DNA of 64,000 nucleotides from Endomychus coccineus (GCA_958510875.1 OY294068.1:196874315-196938314), one strand, 5' to 3'; shown: positions 43,239-54,739, numbered from the stretch's first letter. Notes: generated by a model from the letters alone, not told the origin. Translations and numbers: made by a program.

Positions 43239-44787
43239 TCTTTATTAAGAATACAAATACTCTAATGGGAGGCGAAGATCTAGCATAAGCTACTCAACTT
43301 GACCCATCAGACGAGCAAAATTATACATACAAATCTTAAATCTAAGCCTAAATTAAACTGATACAAACAAGAAAGAAAATGACGATCCAGTCTGTCGATG
43401 AGGAATGAGAACACACTCTCAGCCCTCCGAAAATATTCCGTCTCTCAGCCTCAAACGAAAGCTCTTCACTGACAAGTTCTCATGCTGTAGTGTAAACAGT
43501 ACTCATTAAATATTACCGGCGCATTGTACGAAAAAGATCTACGAAACATGGAAGAACGAAATCTAGGCAAGGACAAAGATTATGCACATCCTGTCTAAAA
43601 GTAAGCTTCTGTCTCAAGTAAAGAGGTGACGAGGTTGACAACAATTTACAAACAAACATTGAGAAGTAGTAACTGTATAATTGGTCAACGCTACGCCATC
43701 TGAGCTCTTTTATCTCATGTGGGATGTGGTCTAACTTTGCAAAACCAAAACAATCGAACACATGTATTTACAACCTTCTGCAAACGATACTTGCATAGTT
43801 TGATCAAACAGGGAAAATATACCACACTGCAATAATGTAGTAGTGGAAATACTAAACACTCACAAAGTTTTACCATATACATACCCTGTTCTGGATACAG
43901 TTTAAGATTATTTTCACGCGCATAAACAGAAATAGAAGCCAAGTCACGATCCAAAGCAGCAACAGCACGTATAACCAGGTAAAAAGACATACCGAATCTG
44001 AGTGTCGTCAGCAAACATCTGCATCTTAGACTGCCGAATACTCTCAAACATATCGGTCGTATAGATCAGAAACAATAAGGGACCAAGCACAGAACCCCGC
44101 GGAACGCCAGAAGTACTATAACGGACCGAAGACCTTTCACCCTTGCATTCAACAGCCTGTGTTCTCTCACCAAGATAAGACATACAAAAATTACGAACTG
44201 TTTCACTGAAACCATAAAACCTCAACTTGGCTACTAGAACGGAGTGGTCCAGCGTATCAAAGACTTTTGAAAAATCTAATAATGCCAATGTAGTTGCATG
44301 TCCTTGGTCTATACTTCTCATGATATCATCCACAATATTAGCCAAGACTGTTATCGTATTGTGGCCCCTTCTAAATCCAGATTGCAGATCCGAAACAATT
44401 CCTACTCCAGTAATATATGTGTAGATCGGTCTGTATAGAATCTTTTCCAGGACTTTACCATACAGTGGTATAATACTTATTGATCATAAATCGGAATATG
44501 ACTCAGGATCAGTGACTTTAGTCAAGGGCTTCACAATGGAAAGTTTCCATAAGGTCGGGAAGAATCCCATCTCCAGGCAGCAATTAATTATGTGTGTCAA
44601 ATGTAAGCAAATAGTGAGCAAACATAGTTTGAACATCTTCTAATTGATCCCATCGCTACCATAGACTTCCGAACCCATTTGAATACAAAATTACATGTTT
44701 CAAATTTCGAAGTATCTGGTACTTCCTAATAGAAATGGCAAAAACTCTGTGTTTAGTAGTTCTCTAACAGTCAATCCACCGCGAGGG
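43219..44787 (-). pseudogene. CR1/L2-like non-LTR reverse transcriptase relic
   Basis: Read on the minus strand: GSDGINLKMFKLC-like block, FFPTLWKLSIVKPLTKVTDP, LYGKVLEKILYRPI, LQSGFRRGHNTITVL, then the open frame 44345-43944 with TLALLDFSKVFDTLDH, CMSYLGERTQAVEC, TSGVPRGSVLGPLLFLIYTT and MFADDTQ, followed by thumb fragments (43715-44047, 43513-43761). The 3' end near 43219 is an (ATT)n tail preceded by AATAAAGATAT, typical of CR1/L2-type elements. Frameshifts separate the pieces. The upstream part is interrupted at 44787 by a hAT element and may resume at about 46905. Confidence 0.75.
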
Positions 44788-44795
44788 ACCTGTAT
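44788..44795. repeat. 8-bp target-site duplication, left
   Basis: ACCTGTAT, identical to 46897-46904. Direct 8-bp duplications are the hallmark of hAT insertion. Confidence 0.85.
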
Positions 44796-46896
44796 CAGTG
44801 GCGGCTCGTGAACTTTTTAAGAGAGGAGGCTGGACATAAAACGTTTTTATAAAAATATACTCTACTCAGCCAATTAATTTAACCTTTGCACAGCAACCGT
44901 GCCAGCTACTTCAGTGACAAAATTAATTGTTGCCCAGCAACAACCAACGTGGAGGTGTAGAGTATCTCTTGGCAAACATTTTTTTGATCGTTTTTGTTTT
45001 TTATTTTTTTTTGGATTTTTGATATTTTTTCTTTTTTTTTGAATTTTTCGAATTTTGTTTTTTTTTTCATTAATTTTATAAACTTTTTTTTATATATTAA
45101 CGGATTTCTACGGTCTTTAGTTTGCGAAAAATGATCATTAATATTATCATAAAATTTATCATTTTGTTTTAAGTGTTTTACTAAATCTTTTTCAATAGAT
45201 ATCAAACTAACATTGTATAAACGATTTTGGCCCATTGTATTTCGCATGTAAGTCTTAATTCGTTTGAGAGTAGAATATGATCTATCCACCGATGCCGACG
45301 TGACAGGAATGGGACTGTCAAACAAAGTAGTTTATAAAACTGAGGTAAAACTTGTTGCAAATCATTGTCTATCATATATTTTATCATATCGGCGTGACTG
45401 TCGTACTGGCCTAAAATATCTTTATCCGAGTATATAACGCATAATTCATTGTACAGTGTTATTTTATCAAAAAATTTATATTTTAGAACTAAGTTATCTA
45501 AAAGTGTGTTGGAAAACTCTTTTGAAAAAGATTCGAAAAATCTTCTATTCGTCAAGTCGAAAAACTTCAATTCATGTAAATCGGAAAATCGAATCTCAAT
45601 TTGACCTTTAATAGTATCCAAAATTTCATAAAAAAGTTGTTTATAATGTAGTTTCTTGTCTACCAAATTATATGTTTTCCTCCTTTCCGCGGGAGGAGCC
45701 TCATCAGTTGAAAAATTTTCAAATAAAATATTAAAATGAAATTCTGTATTACGGAAACTTGAAATTTTATCAATGAGATGTTTCAAACGATCTCTTGAAT
45801 AAATTATATCAGTGAATTTATGTTGTAAAATTTGAAAAATAAGATCAGTTTGTTGAAATATTAATTTAAAAGTATCAAGGAAAAATAAAAATTCTTCATT
45901 TTCGAAATAAGATTTTAAACCAACAGCAGCATTTAATGAAACTCAAGTGCCCCAACATGAAATTGTATCTGATGTAAATAGCAAACAATACCAGCAATAT
46001 AATTTATTGTGTACCTCAGATCCCGTTAACCATACATATTTTTTATAATTATCAGTATTAAATGATCGATTTTGAAACTTACCTGTCATAACTAATCCTT
46101 TCAAATCCGGTAAAGGCCGTTTATTAAAAAAAAAACACTTTTCTGTCATATGTTAATCCACTAAATGGATTTTCTAAAAAGTCAGCAACTAAATCACTAC
46201 TCATTTTAACGTTTAATAATTTACCAAACAGACAAATTCTAATCTAACCTTACTTCGCGTCGCGTGGCGTGACTTAATAGCAACCTTTAAACAAGAACTG
46301 ACGCAGCACTTGTCGCAGCAAGTATCGTATTTCATACGACTGACCGACTGCGAACGAGAGGCTAGCCTACAGAGAACGTTGCAATTCTAGTGTTTTACTT
46401 AACGTAGAGCAATTGGACTGGTTGGAAAAACGGCAACTGTGTTGAGCACACGTATTGAGCGTTTGATATATATCTCAGAGGTCAATTATCGTAAGTGGCA
46501 TTGTGATAATTAGAAGGCTCGGAAACTTCTGTATACGTCAGTATACCCTGGTTCCTAAAGAGCACTTACGATTGTATATCACTATACATCATCGATTCCG
46601 TGACTCTCTCTTATAACAGTTTACCTCTGAATAATACAGCGGAAATAATGCAGATACAACAAGAATATAGAAATTGCCAATTTTTACACATACGATAGTT
46701 TACCTCTGAGGTACAGATATAGAGAATCTAGCCTCTGGGCACTGTTGCCAGATCAAAAATAACAACTGAGAACGGGGAATTAATTGTAAAATTTAAAGAA
46801 TTATCAGAGAAACAGGAAATAAAATGGAGAATGATCATTAAGATAAATTGGTGAGTAGGCTGAGCCTCCTTAGCCTCCTTCGAGGAGCCGCCACTG
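44796..46896 (-). mobile_element. hAT-superfamily DNA transposon, internally deleted
   Basis: 2,101 bp. Termini CAGTGGCGGCTC at 44796 and its exact inverse at 46885-46896 (12 bp perfect, similarity continuing imperfectly into GGAGGCT), flanked by the perfect 8-bp duplication ACCTGTAT. Encodes a decayed transposase on the minus strand (next entry). The flanking sequence on the left is CR1/L2-like RT, so this is an insertion into that element. Confidence 0.9.
44906..46204 (-). pseudogene. hAT transposase pseudogene
   Basis: The ATG at 46204 starts MSSDLVADFLENPFSGLTYD. After a frameshift in a T-run, KRPLPDLKGLVMTGKFQNRS and KKYVWLTGSEVHNKLYCWYC, then LLFTSDTISCWGT, form the TTF-type zinc-binding N-terminus. 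A stop follows, and the frame jumps to VGLKSYFENEEFLFFLDTFK, so the central part with the catalytic Asp residues is missing. 45786-45202 is open (helical region, FYKLLCLTVPFL). A frameshift then leads to PIPVTSASVDRSYSTLKRIK and TYMRNTMGQNRL, the hAT C-terminal dimerisation domain. The Lys-rich end after 45120 reflects poly-T tracts. Non-functional. Confidence 0.85.
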
Positions 46897-46904
46897 ACCT
46901 GTAT
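46897..46904. repeat. 8-bp target-site duplication, right
   Basis: ACCTGTAT, identical to 44788-44795. Confidence 0.85.
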
Positions 46905-47815
46905 AATATATTTTAATGAATAAGATGGTAAAACTTGAAAACATTCATGTGAGCGTCTTGTGGAGTTGTGATGTAATATTGTTTTTATGCGAATGTAAGT
47001 GTTTTTAATCGAGTAAATTACTGTATAAATGAAGTTCTAAGTAAAACGACGTTACAAAACACGAGCTTGGTAATTAGATCGTTCGAAGAGAAAATGATAA
47101 ATATTTGTAACAAACAGTAGCTGTTGCATTTGACCGAACGAGTTATAGATAGCCGTTATTAAAAGTGAAATTAGAATTGCAGTTTTGCGCTGCTTTTAAT
47201 TCATAAAAATGCAGATATGTCGGTTGTTACGTTCATACGAATACGTTTTAACAAATGTGCCCACCATTTGTTAGAGATACTGGTTACCAGTTCATTCTAA
47301 TGCATACATACAGAGATATTGTCAGGGCTAGTTGTCATTCAAACTGGATATTTTTATTTGCTCGTTGTATATGTTTACTTCTTCAATAACAGAGAATGTT
47401 ATTACAGCCTGAGTGTGTATACACAGAGGCGCCCCAGCATTTCTGTACATCTTATTCGCTCATAATTCAACCTTTTGCGCTGCTACAAACATTTCCTATA
47501 AACGTGGCCACGACAATTTCTTACATGTGTAGATTGGTTAAATTTCGGAAAACGAAAAGAAACTGTTTACAACGCGTATAATAAAAGGACATTCGGAAAT
47601 AATTGTATGTAAAATCTTTAGAAACTAAAATACGAAACAGTTTTTCTAAAAAGTTGATTAAAGCAAAAATATTAAAATTTTTACCATGTAGGAGCCTGGG
47701 TATCAACAACTACATAAGATATATTGCATGACAGGAAATATTAAAAATATGAAGTTTTATTCGAAATAACAAAGAAAAAAAAACTATAATAGCGTAACTA
47801 CAACTTAAATAAAAA
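46905..47815. other. probable retroelement flank, then unassigned DNA
   Basis: Joining across the hAT site, the minus frame reads plausibly through 46990-46905 (FQVLPSYSLKYI) into the CR1/L2-like RT. Beyond about 47000 nothing is recognised. The ORFs 47396-47581 and 47521-47709 overlap on opposite strands and lack motifs. Confidence 0.35.
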
Positions 47816-47817
47816 TT

Positions 47818-47850
47818 AATAATGATTCTTGACCCAGGTATGAATTATAC
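47818..47850 (-). repeat. dispersed repeat D, tail fragment
   Basis: AATGATTCTTGACCCAGGTA TGAATTATA is the inverse of the D tail at 15865-15893. The same fragment recurs at 60252-60280. Confidence 0.6.
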
Positions 47851-47995
47851 TGGGTTCCCCATAATAGACTACCCATTTTATATTATTAATAAATTCCCTA
47901 CGAGATAACTAAATAGGTTGTTCTCTGTGGGATTATCTTCTGTAGTCTTTGGGATTTGAGTAAATTATTAATCAAGTAGGCGCCTGTCACAAATA

Positions 47996-49272
47996 AATTT
48001 TGAATTAATAATTTCGTGAAACGCCATTTTTCTACGAGAAGTTTGTTAGTTTTCATCAATAATTATTTAATTTTTTGCTTTGAGACATTATTTCAATATC
48101 CGTTTGAACTTTCATGGATTACTCAGTCCAACAACGTGTGTTTTGTGTAGAAACTTACATAAGAAGCAATTCGATAGAAGAAGTTAGGCATGCATTTCGG
48201 CGTCAGTTCAATAACAACAAATCGTAAAACTGTAAGTTATGGGTTCGTCATTGGTGTGAAAATGGTTCTGTGCTAAATTTGAAGAAGCCTGGACGTTGAA
48301 GAACAGTTCGTACACCAGAAAATATTGAACGAGTTAGAATTGCGTTTACGAGAAGTCCTAAAAGGTCTGCTAATCGACCAACCCTTATCCTAGGAATATC
48401 GAAGGGAAGCTCAGATAGAATTCTTCAAAGGGATTTAAAATGTCATCCCTATAAATACCAAATGGCACAGCACCTTAGCAATCAAGATAAAGAAGCAAGG
48501 TTAGCGTTTTGTCAAGAATTTTTGGATTTACAACAAGGAGCAATTCACAGTCTCCTAATGACCGACGAAGCAAATTTTTATTTGAACGGCATGGTCAATA
48601 AACAGAATTTTAGATACTGGTCAAATGAAAATCCTCGTGAAATCTTTACACAGGACCTCCATAATCCAAAAGTTGTTGTGTGGTGTGGAGTAGGATCTTT
48701 TGATCTTTTTGAGGATGAAAATAACCGCGCTGTAACAGTAACATCCGAGCGCTATGTTAATATGCTAGAGACATTTCTCATTCCAGAATTAAATAGACGA
48801 GGATTACTAAACAATGCCTTACTATTCCAACAAGATGGGGCAACAGCTCATACCGCCAGAAACTCAATGAGGGTCCTGCGAGAAATGTTTAATGGCCGAC
48901 TCTTTTCTCGATTCGGAGATTTGCCTTGGCCTTCGAGGTCCCCCGACTTAACGTCACCCGATTTTTTCCTGTGGGGATATTTAAAAGTCAAAGTGTTTGC
49001 GAGTCGTCCAGGTACAATCGAGGAACTGAAAGTCAAAATTCGTGAAGAAGTTGAAGGAATAGACGAAGGTTTGCTACGCCGTGTAATGAACCACTTTTTA
49101 TCTAATATTGAAAAATGTGTTAAAGTTGGGGGAGGTCATTTAGAAGACGTGATTTTTAAAAGTTAGAATTAAATTAGCCAAATATTTATAAGTTATCATA
49201 AATCCCAAAGAGTAATTTATTTAGTAAAATAAAAAGTTCGTTTTGTTAACTAAAAAATTTTTAATTCAAATA
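47996..49272 (+). mobile_element. mariner element, DD41D (rosa-like) group
   Basis: Contains the transposase pseudogene below. Candidate inverted ends: ATTTTGAATTAATAATTT near 47997 and, reversed, CTATTTGAATTAAAAATTT near 49272. A second inverted pair (CTTTGGGATTT near 47957, AAATCCCAAAG near 49200) is also present. Neither pair is long, so the exact ends are uncertain. Group assignment rests on the 41-residue spacing in the transposase. Confidence 0.6.
48114..49166 (+). pseudogene. mariner transposase, full length with two stop codons
   Basis: One frame runs from ATG 48114 to TAG 49166 (350 residues), interrupted only by TAA at 48225 and TGA at 48297. The N-terminus MDYSVQQRVFCVETYIRSNS and RSPKRSANRPTLILGISKGS with ILQRDLKCHPYK are the paired helix-turn-helix DNA-binding domains. 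The DDE domain has LLMTDEANF (Asp about 151), LFQQDGATAHTARN (Asp about 241) and SPDLTSPDFFLWGYLKVKVF (Asp about 283): by my count 41 residues separate the last two Asp, the DD41D spacing described for rosa-type mariners. All three acidic residues are kept. 48462-49166 is open for 234 codons. The minus ORF 48848-49036 is a shadow. Confidence 0.85.
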
Positions 49273-49274
49273 GT

Positions 49275-49450
49275 TCAAAAGTTCAAAATTCTGGAACTCT
49301 TCACCTAGTGAAGTCTTTCCCTATGCCTATAACTTTCAAACTTTCAAGAATAATACGAAGGCCTATCTCCGCTCCCAAGATTCCATTGCTGGTTCACACG
49401 ACCTTCTTCGAAAATTATAGGTTTCCCTCTCGTGTAATCAAAGTATAAAA
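49275..49450. other. unassigned spacer
   Basis: Ends in TCTCGTGTAATCAAAGTATA AAAAAA, similar to CCTCGTGTAGTCAAAGTATA near 54657. A possible shared non-LTR 3' end, but no coding motif precedes it with certainty. Confidence 0.35.
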
Positions 49451-49451
49451 A

Positions 49452-49790
49452 AAATTGAAATTGTAACACATTAATGTTATATGAATATATATCAAGAAGC
49501 CACTCATCTCATCCAAAGTTTGAATAAGACTGAAATCAAACTATAATACGTTCAAGTATCCACTTTCGAACCAGATGTTGAAGATTCATGAGGTAATACG
49601 AAAAGGTTGTTAGACCTTACTAAAAATATTGTTATTTCAGCATTCTACCTAAAATATATTTTTAGCATTATAAAGACGCATGTAGGAACTTACAAGGGTT
49701 TTAATTAATCAAATTAGTATAAATTTGACTTAATGATTGAACGTCTGTTCTATGATTTACAGAGGTACAGTCACGTTTTAGTTAGTATCA
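49452..49790 (-). repeat. dispersed repeat D, front fragment with an unoccupied insertion site
   Basis: The inverse of the D front: …GAAATTGTAACACATTAATG…CCACTTTCGAACCAGATGTTG…CAGCATTCTACCTAAAATAT…AAGACGCATGTAGGAACTTA…. Near 49665-49675 it reads straight through the site that holds the 908-bp foldback element in the 13-kb copy. Confidence 0.7.
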
Positions 49791-49849
49791 TTATTAATTG
49801 GAACTGGAATTTCTTTCAAAACCAGGTCATCTTTGTTTATTTTTTCCAT

Positions 49850-50460
49850 CAGGTTTACTATGTCCAGAAGTGCAGATTGGTCTTGTTCAATAAGGGTTAA
49901 AATGTGTTCCGACAATTCACTTTGTGTATACCTTCATCAATCTCTATGGGACTACCTCATTATTTAACTTTAGTATTGTCTGAGAAAGGTAGAATGCTAA
50001 GATTGGTTTTTATACCACCCAAATTAGAAACAAAGATTTTGTCTTGTAGATACAAAGTGGACTTTCCTGCATATATTCTAACAAAAAGGTTGGCCTTTTG
50101 TTGTGGAGTAGTAATCAGTGTACCATCATCTTTGGCGAAACTCCAAAACGAACCGGAGCCATTCGGGCATTCGATAAGCTTTGATCTTATTTTTGAGTTA
50201 TATGCCTCTTTAAAAGTATTTATTGTGTCATTGCAGATATTTCTGTCTTCAACATATTCTGTTCTGGTCAGCAGATTTTATTGAACCATCGTTCACCAGA
50301 TGATGATGATTTGTTGGTATGCAGTATGTAAGTTTCCATTGTTAGCGTGATAATATCCTAGATCTCTCTGGCACATTGCGTTGGGTCATCAGATTCAAAA
50401 CATACGCTTCTCCAGTGTAGCATCTTTACCTGTTTCTCGATCTCTGAAATGATAAGCTAA
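49850..50460 (-). pseudogene. non-LTR family A, linker and early RT region
   Basis: The minus strand reads RNICNDTINTFKEAYNSKIR, SKLIECPNGSGSFWSFAKDD, GTLITTPQQKANLFVRIYAG, the linker between endonuclease and RT in family A (compare TTPQEIANLL at 5.7 kb). The upstream part (50280-50460) matches 57530-57610 nucleotide for nucleotide over much of its length ('GAACCATCGTTCAC', 'TTTGTTGGTATG'). It stops near 49970, before the RT palm. The plus ORF 49904-50284 is its antisense. Confidence 0.65.
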
Positions 50461-50464
50461 ACAC

Positions 50465-51075
50465 TGTGTGTCTAGAGTTTGAAAACATTGAATTTGTTTT
50501 ACTGATCCTGAATTCTTTTACAAAAGTGTGATCAATAGTCTTGAGCGTTCAGAGCTTTTGATTAGAGATAGATTATATTCAATAAAATAATAATTTCCAT
50601 CAGAATTTTCTTCAATCTCAAATTCAGTGTTAAGTGTAATTCAATCTAAGGAATAGATATGAATAAACGATTGGAAAAATTCGATTATTCCACATAATGG
50701 GGCCCGTCCCAAATATCTTTGTTTATTATGGAGATGCGAGAGTAGAAAGTACAGTTACAACTTTGTTTCCTTGTTCGTTAAAATTCCTAGGACAGTTTAA
50801 TAATTGACACAACTTGATGGATAGTTCGAGTTTGAACCGAGTGTATCTCCACCGAATAGGTCTTATCTTTAGATTGGCGCTAGACTTTCTTTCAATTAAA
50901 ATATTGACTGAATGAGAGTTTCGAATTAAAAAAAATTCCCTTCTTATAATCACATGCTAAAAGTGCGATAGTCAAGATAGTTCTAAATAACTATGTAGAC
51001 ATCTTCTTGATTATTCACACCAGTGGCGTATCGTCAACCTAACTGAAGAGAAATAATTCCCATTATGAGTATAGA
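50465..51075. other. no recognisable gene
   Basis: AT-rich. An isolated CCAGTGGCGTATC near 51010 resembles a hAT end but has no partner. Confidence 0.4.
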
Positions 51076-51079
51076 AGTT

Positions 51080-51320
51080 GGTGTTTTAGTTATACATTTC
51101 CATCCCTTATAAATTACCTAGATATAAAGATTAGGATAAACTTTCTTGAGAAATGGTGTGACCTGTATTTAACAAACGTTCGGTTAACGCAGATTTTTCA
51201 CCCTTATTTTTCTTTATATGGGTAAAATGTTATTTACACCGATTAAGAATATTCCTTGTAATTTGGCCCATACAGCATTTTGAAACCGACTCGCATTCGG
51301 AGCCGGAAACTTTATCAAAG
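51080..51320 (-). pseudogene. Penelope-like element GIY-YIG fragment
   Basis: In minus-strand frames: FDKVSGSECESVSKC, MGQITRNILNRCK, HFTHIKKNKGEKSALTERLL and NTGHTISQES. This aligns with the GIY-YIG domains at 31.9 and 32.6 kb. The GIY part is deleted and stops are present. It is the third PLE endonuclease relic in the window. Confidence 0.65.
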
Positions 51321-51324
51321 GTGT

Positions 51325-52240
51325 TGCCGAAACGCTTTTTTAGGCTGTTCTTTATCTATAAAAGGGTTGTATTGCAAATTATAGAAAGAAATTGTGGAAC
51401 TCGAGTATCTAAACAGTGAAAGAGAGTCTGAAAGCAAAGTTCCGCCACGGCGAAGCGAGCCCAACAGAGTGCGATATTCTAGGTCACGGTCGTACGTAAT
51501 GTTGTTTTCACTAGCGTTTTTTTCGATCACTTTCACCGTCCAAGAGAAATGTAGCTTTATTTATACAAGTTAAAGAGCCTCGTGTGAAGAAACAATTTCT
51601 TAGATAAAATCGAAAGTAGATACTGGTTTTGTCTTGACGTTCCGAGGCATCAAGAGAACGCTACTTAAAATATGCATAATGTCGTTTACGTAACAGTTCA
51701 AAACGCACACGCGTCCGTAGCTCAAGTAGGATAATCTTCTATTCGATTGTGAAATTGCGTTACGTAAAAATTATATTTTAGCGCCGAAATTAACGCAGCT
51801 CTTATCGAATTATTCAAATCATCGATGGAATTTAATATGGACAGATCATTGCCACGCAACTTTATAGTTACTACACAAGATGAATTATCAGAGTTAACGT
51901 TTTTGCATGCATTGGTGTCAAGTTGCCAAGATGAAACAAAATCGAAAAACAAGTTCATCTGTCAAACTCAACTAGAGCGAATTGCACGCTTTTATTTCCA
52001 TATATTAATGCGTCTCTGTCCCAAGATTGTAGAATATAGCTCATTTTCATTAAGAATGATATGACGCGATAGATCAAGGCCAGCCATTGTTGTCATGTTG
52101 AGCAGGTTTTCAAGGTTTTTGAATAAAACTAACCATTTGATTCAATAAACTGACAAACAAAAAAATTAAGGAGTTTTTACTTATTATATCAAATAATACA
52201 AATCATTTGTTATTTTGAATGTAATTCACGAACTGTTGTA
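51325..52240. other. unassigned
   Basis: Minus ORF 51315-51536 (73 codons) and the antiparallel pair 51722-51958 / 51825-52064 have no motif I recognise. No terminal repeats seen. Confidence 0.35.
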
Positions 52241-52242
52241 GT

Positions 52243-53110
52243 GTTTTTTTTGCGTAGAGGAGGGTTAATCTTGCATAGACGCCTCGGAAGCCCATGCCCC
52301 CGGGTGTGCCGAATTCTTACCGATTGAAACCCCTCCCCCGTGAGGTTGGTTCTCCTTCTCACAGGAAACCCCATGCACTGCGATGGTTAGTATCCTATTG
52401 TGCCCTCACATATTGCTATCTCCTCATCAGTCAGGTGTATTCTATGAAATCCAGTAGCCTGATGTAGGGGATACTTCTGATTTCCTCGGGTGTAGTTTTA
52501 TCGTCTCCGAGGTACGTCCGACTTCCGACGACCAACCGCGTATGCTGTGCACTCACACAGCACATGCATGGGTGTATCTTCTTCCACGCAGCATTCCCTG
52601 CATGTGGGCTTATCTACCAGACACATCGTGTAGAGGTGTTTGTTACATGGGGCGTGTCCGGTCAGGAATGCAACGAGATTCCGTATTTCTTGTCTGCTGA
52701 ACGTCAGTAGATTTTGCACTCGCTGCTGCTGGAGATCTCCCATCAGTTGCTTGGAGTGCGACATACGGGGCAGTCCCTCCAGTCTCGAGCCATTTTTGGG
52801 TTACAGATTCCGCTGTGGCATGAGAAATGCCACAGGTTGGCTCTGGTACAAACAGGGGTTGTTCCGCCACCGCTTTAGCGACGACAGTTTCAGTCCTTTC
52901 ACGTCTGGTTCCCTACGAGTGTCACTCTATTGGGGTTCTTTCCTAGTGCCTTTAGTTCTTTTACACAATCGAGTGCACATTGTGAGGGGATTGTGTATCA
53001 CTCCAGCGCTTTAAGCACTGTTAGGTTGCTCACTATGACTGTGATTTGTCTATTCTCATAGGCTCTCTCCCTCATAATTCGAGCACATGTTGTAATTGCT
53101 ACTATTTTTG
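52243..53110 (-). pseudogene. non-LTR RNase H and zinc-knuckle tail with 3' end
   Basis: From 53110 downward on the minus strand: ITTCARIMRERAYENRQITV, VLKALE, CVKELKALGKNPNRVTLVG (RNase H core, second Asp lost), then EPTCGISHATAESVTQKWLE (the '.GPEP.CG.s.s…..W' end of RNase H), then SRQEIRNLVAFLTGHAPCNK, HLYTMCLVDKPTCRECCVEE and DTPMHVLCECTAYAVGRR (zinc knuckle C-C-H-C intact). The 3' sequence runs to a T8 tract at about 52243 (poly-A on the minus strand). Frameshifts separate the blocks. It is 5' truncated and a separate family from the 41-kb relic. Confidence 0.7.
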
Positions 53111-53114
53111 TTTT

Positions 53115-54125
53115 AGTGCTTACCAAATGTGTGAAGGAAAATAAAGTACCTACTTACTGGTTCTGTTTGCATCGAATCCAAATTCAATAATACCAAAAAC
53201 AACATATTTTGGTATTAAATGGCGGAATAACAGTAAATATCTAGGACGTATTTCTCAGAAGGCACATTTTATTACAAAATGCTTTTTAACTGTTTACTTG
53301 ATCGACTGTAATAAAACTGAATGTACACCTGAAGAATTAGATAAATATGTGGAAAATTAACTGTGAGCTTCAAGTCAATATTATTAATTCATATTGTAAT
53401 GTTAAATGTTAAAGGGAGCATTTATAATTCATGGAAACAAACGCTCAAAATATCTGACTTACTCTCATGATTACACGTATTAACAACTCACCTAGTATGT
53501 AATTCTTCTTGAACGTCAACCTTACTAACACGACCGGCGCCTCAGTCCAACAGCAATGTACCCCCCCCCCCCCCCTTGGGGAAAATTTTTACAAGCAAAA
53601 AAAAGGGTCAAATGAATACTTTTTTGGGTTGTTATCCATGTGTAATTGTACAATCTCACAATCAATCTTACAATCCATAGTCACAGCCATATTCCGAGGC
53701 AATTGATACTTTTATATCTACGTAACACTCCTTAAAATCTCGCCGTGCGGACTTTCGCCTTCACAAACTTATCGACTCAGATCCGCCAGTCTCTTTTGCC
53801 CCATCGAATTTCGCAGATAATTTTATCATTTTCAGTTTTGAAAAGGAGCGCTCTGCAGTTGCAACGGTCACTGGAATTGTAAAAAATTGCAGACGTCCGG
53901 AAAGCTAGCGGGAAGAGTAAAATACTCGATCAGTATCAAGTTAGCCAACTCCCTGATAGAATGTATCTCCGAAATTACAGAACATTACAACGGATCATAG
54001 TTTTACAAACAAGCAAAAAAGGAAACCAATCGGGGTCCCTTGTACCCGGGGGCCTCAGGCCGTTGCACCGGCTGGACCGGCGGTAGTTACTCCACTGAAC
54101 ATTATGTTCATCTATGAAACCACTT
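53115..54125. other. no recognisable gene; poly-C tract
   Basis: Contains a run of 15 C at 53561-53575, which could be an assembly artefact. The ORF 53509-53706 spans it and has no motif. Confidence 0.4.
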
Positions 54126-54127
54126 CT

Positions 54128-54430
54128 ATTGAAAATTAGAAATTTATATTATTTATAATCAAAGGAACTGTTCTTGACATTTTGGTTCAATAAAATATAG
54201 CTGAAAAACTGAAGATGGATGTCAAAAGAACGAAAACAATACAGTTCCTATTTTTACACTTTGAGGCGATTTACGAAATTTCAAATGCGTACGGACAATC
54301 GCGACTCCAGATGAGACCCCTGAGGTACTCCACCCGGAATGCTCTTTAACTTGACACATAATCCGACAGCATCACAATTTGCACCTTATCATGAAGATAA
54401 CTGCCGAACCATTCTATAAGAAAATTGTTA
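54128..54430 (-). pseudogene. non-LTR reverse transcriptase fragment
   Basis: In minus-strand frames: HNNFLIEWFGSYLHDKVQIV, MLSDYVS, then SIPGGVPQGSHLES. This is the '..l..WI.SYL..R.q.V…..S….SGVPQGSHLGP' block just before the catalytic motif, which is lost. The remaining 150 bp match the weak repeat at 39.1-39.3 kb. Confidence 0.55.
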
Positions 54431-54639
54431 TGCATGAAAAATTTACACGTTTCGGCCCGTAGAATTTTTTTTAAGTCGTTGCTCCGTTCGGTGATACCCT
54501 TAGTCAGAGAGCTGTAGGCCAATTTCCTTACAGGTATTTAAAGCTTCTGCTTCAATGATAGTACATTTGTCAAAGGTGCCTCGAACCCCCTGACGAATTT
54601 TAAAACTTTCCCAGGACCCTAGGGCACCCTGAAGTGTAG

Positions 54640-54735
54640 TTAGTTTTTTACAAATCCTCGTGTAGTCAAAGTATAGGAGAAAAATAAATTAAGAAACTTT
54701 TGAGGTGTGTGTCAATAAGATCTAATCTAATCTAA
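54640..54735 (+). repeat. possible non-LTR 3' tail with (ATCTA)n
   Basis: TCCTCGTGTAGTCAAAGTAT… then GATCTAATCTAATCTAATGA, a short pentanucleotide tail of the type left by non-LTR elements. The coding part before it is not recognisable. Confidence 0.4.
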
Positions 54736-54739
54736 TGAG

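Noticed and set aside
49904..50284. 126-codon plus ORF
   Set aside because: Antisense to the family A linker, whose motifs are on the minus strand.
51005..51020. CCAGTGGCGTATC as a hAT left end
   Set aside because: No partner terminus within several kilobases and no duplication.
53561..53575. Poly-C run as a regulatory element
   Set aside because: A simple homopolymer, possibly an assembly error. No supporting context.
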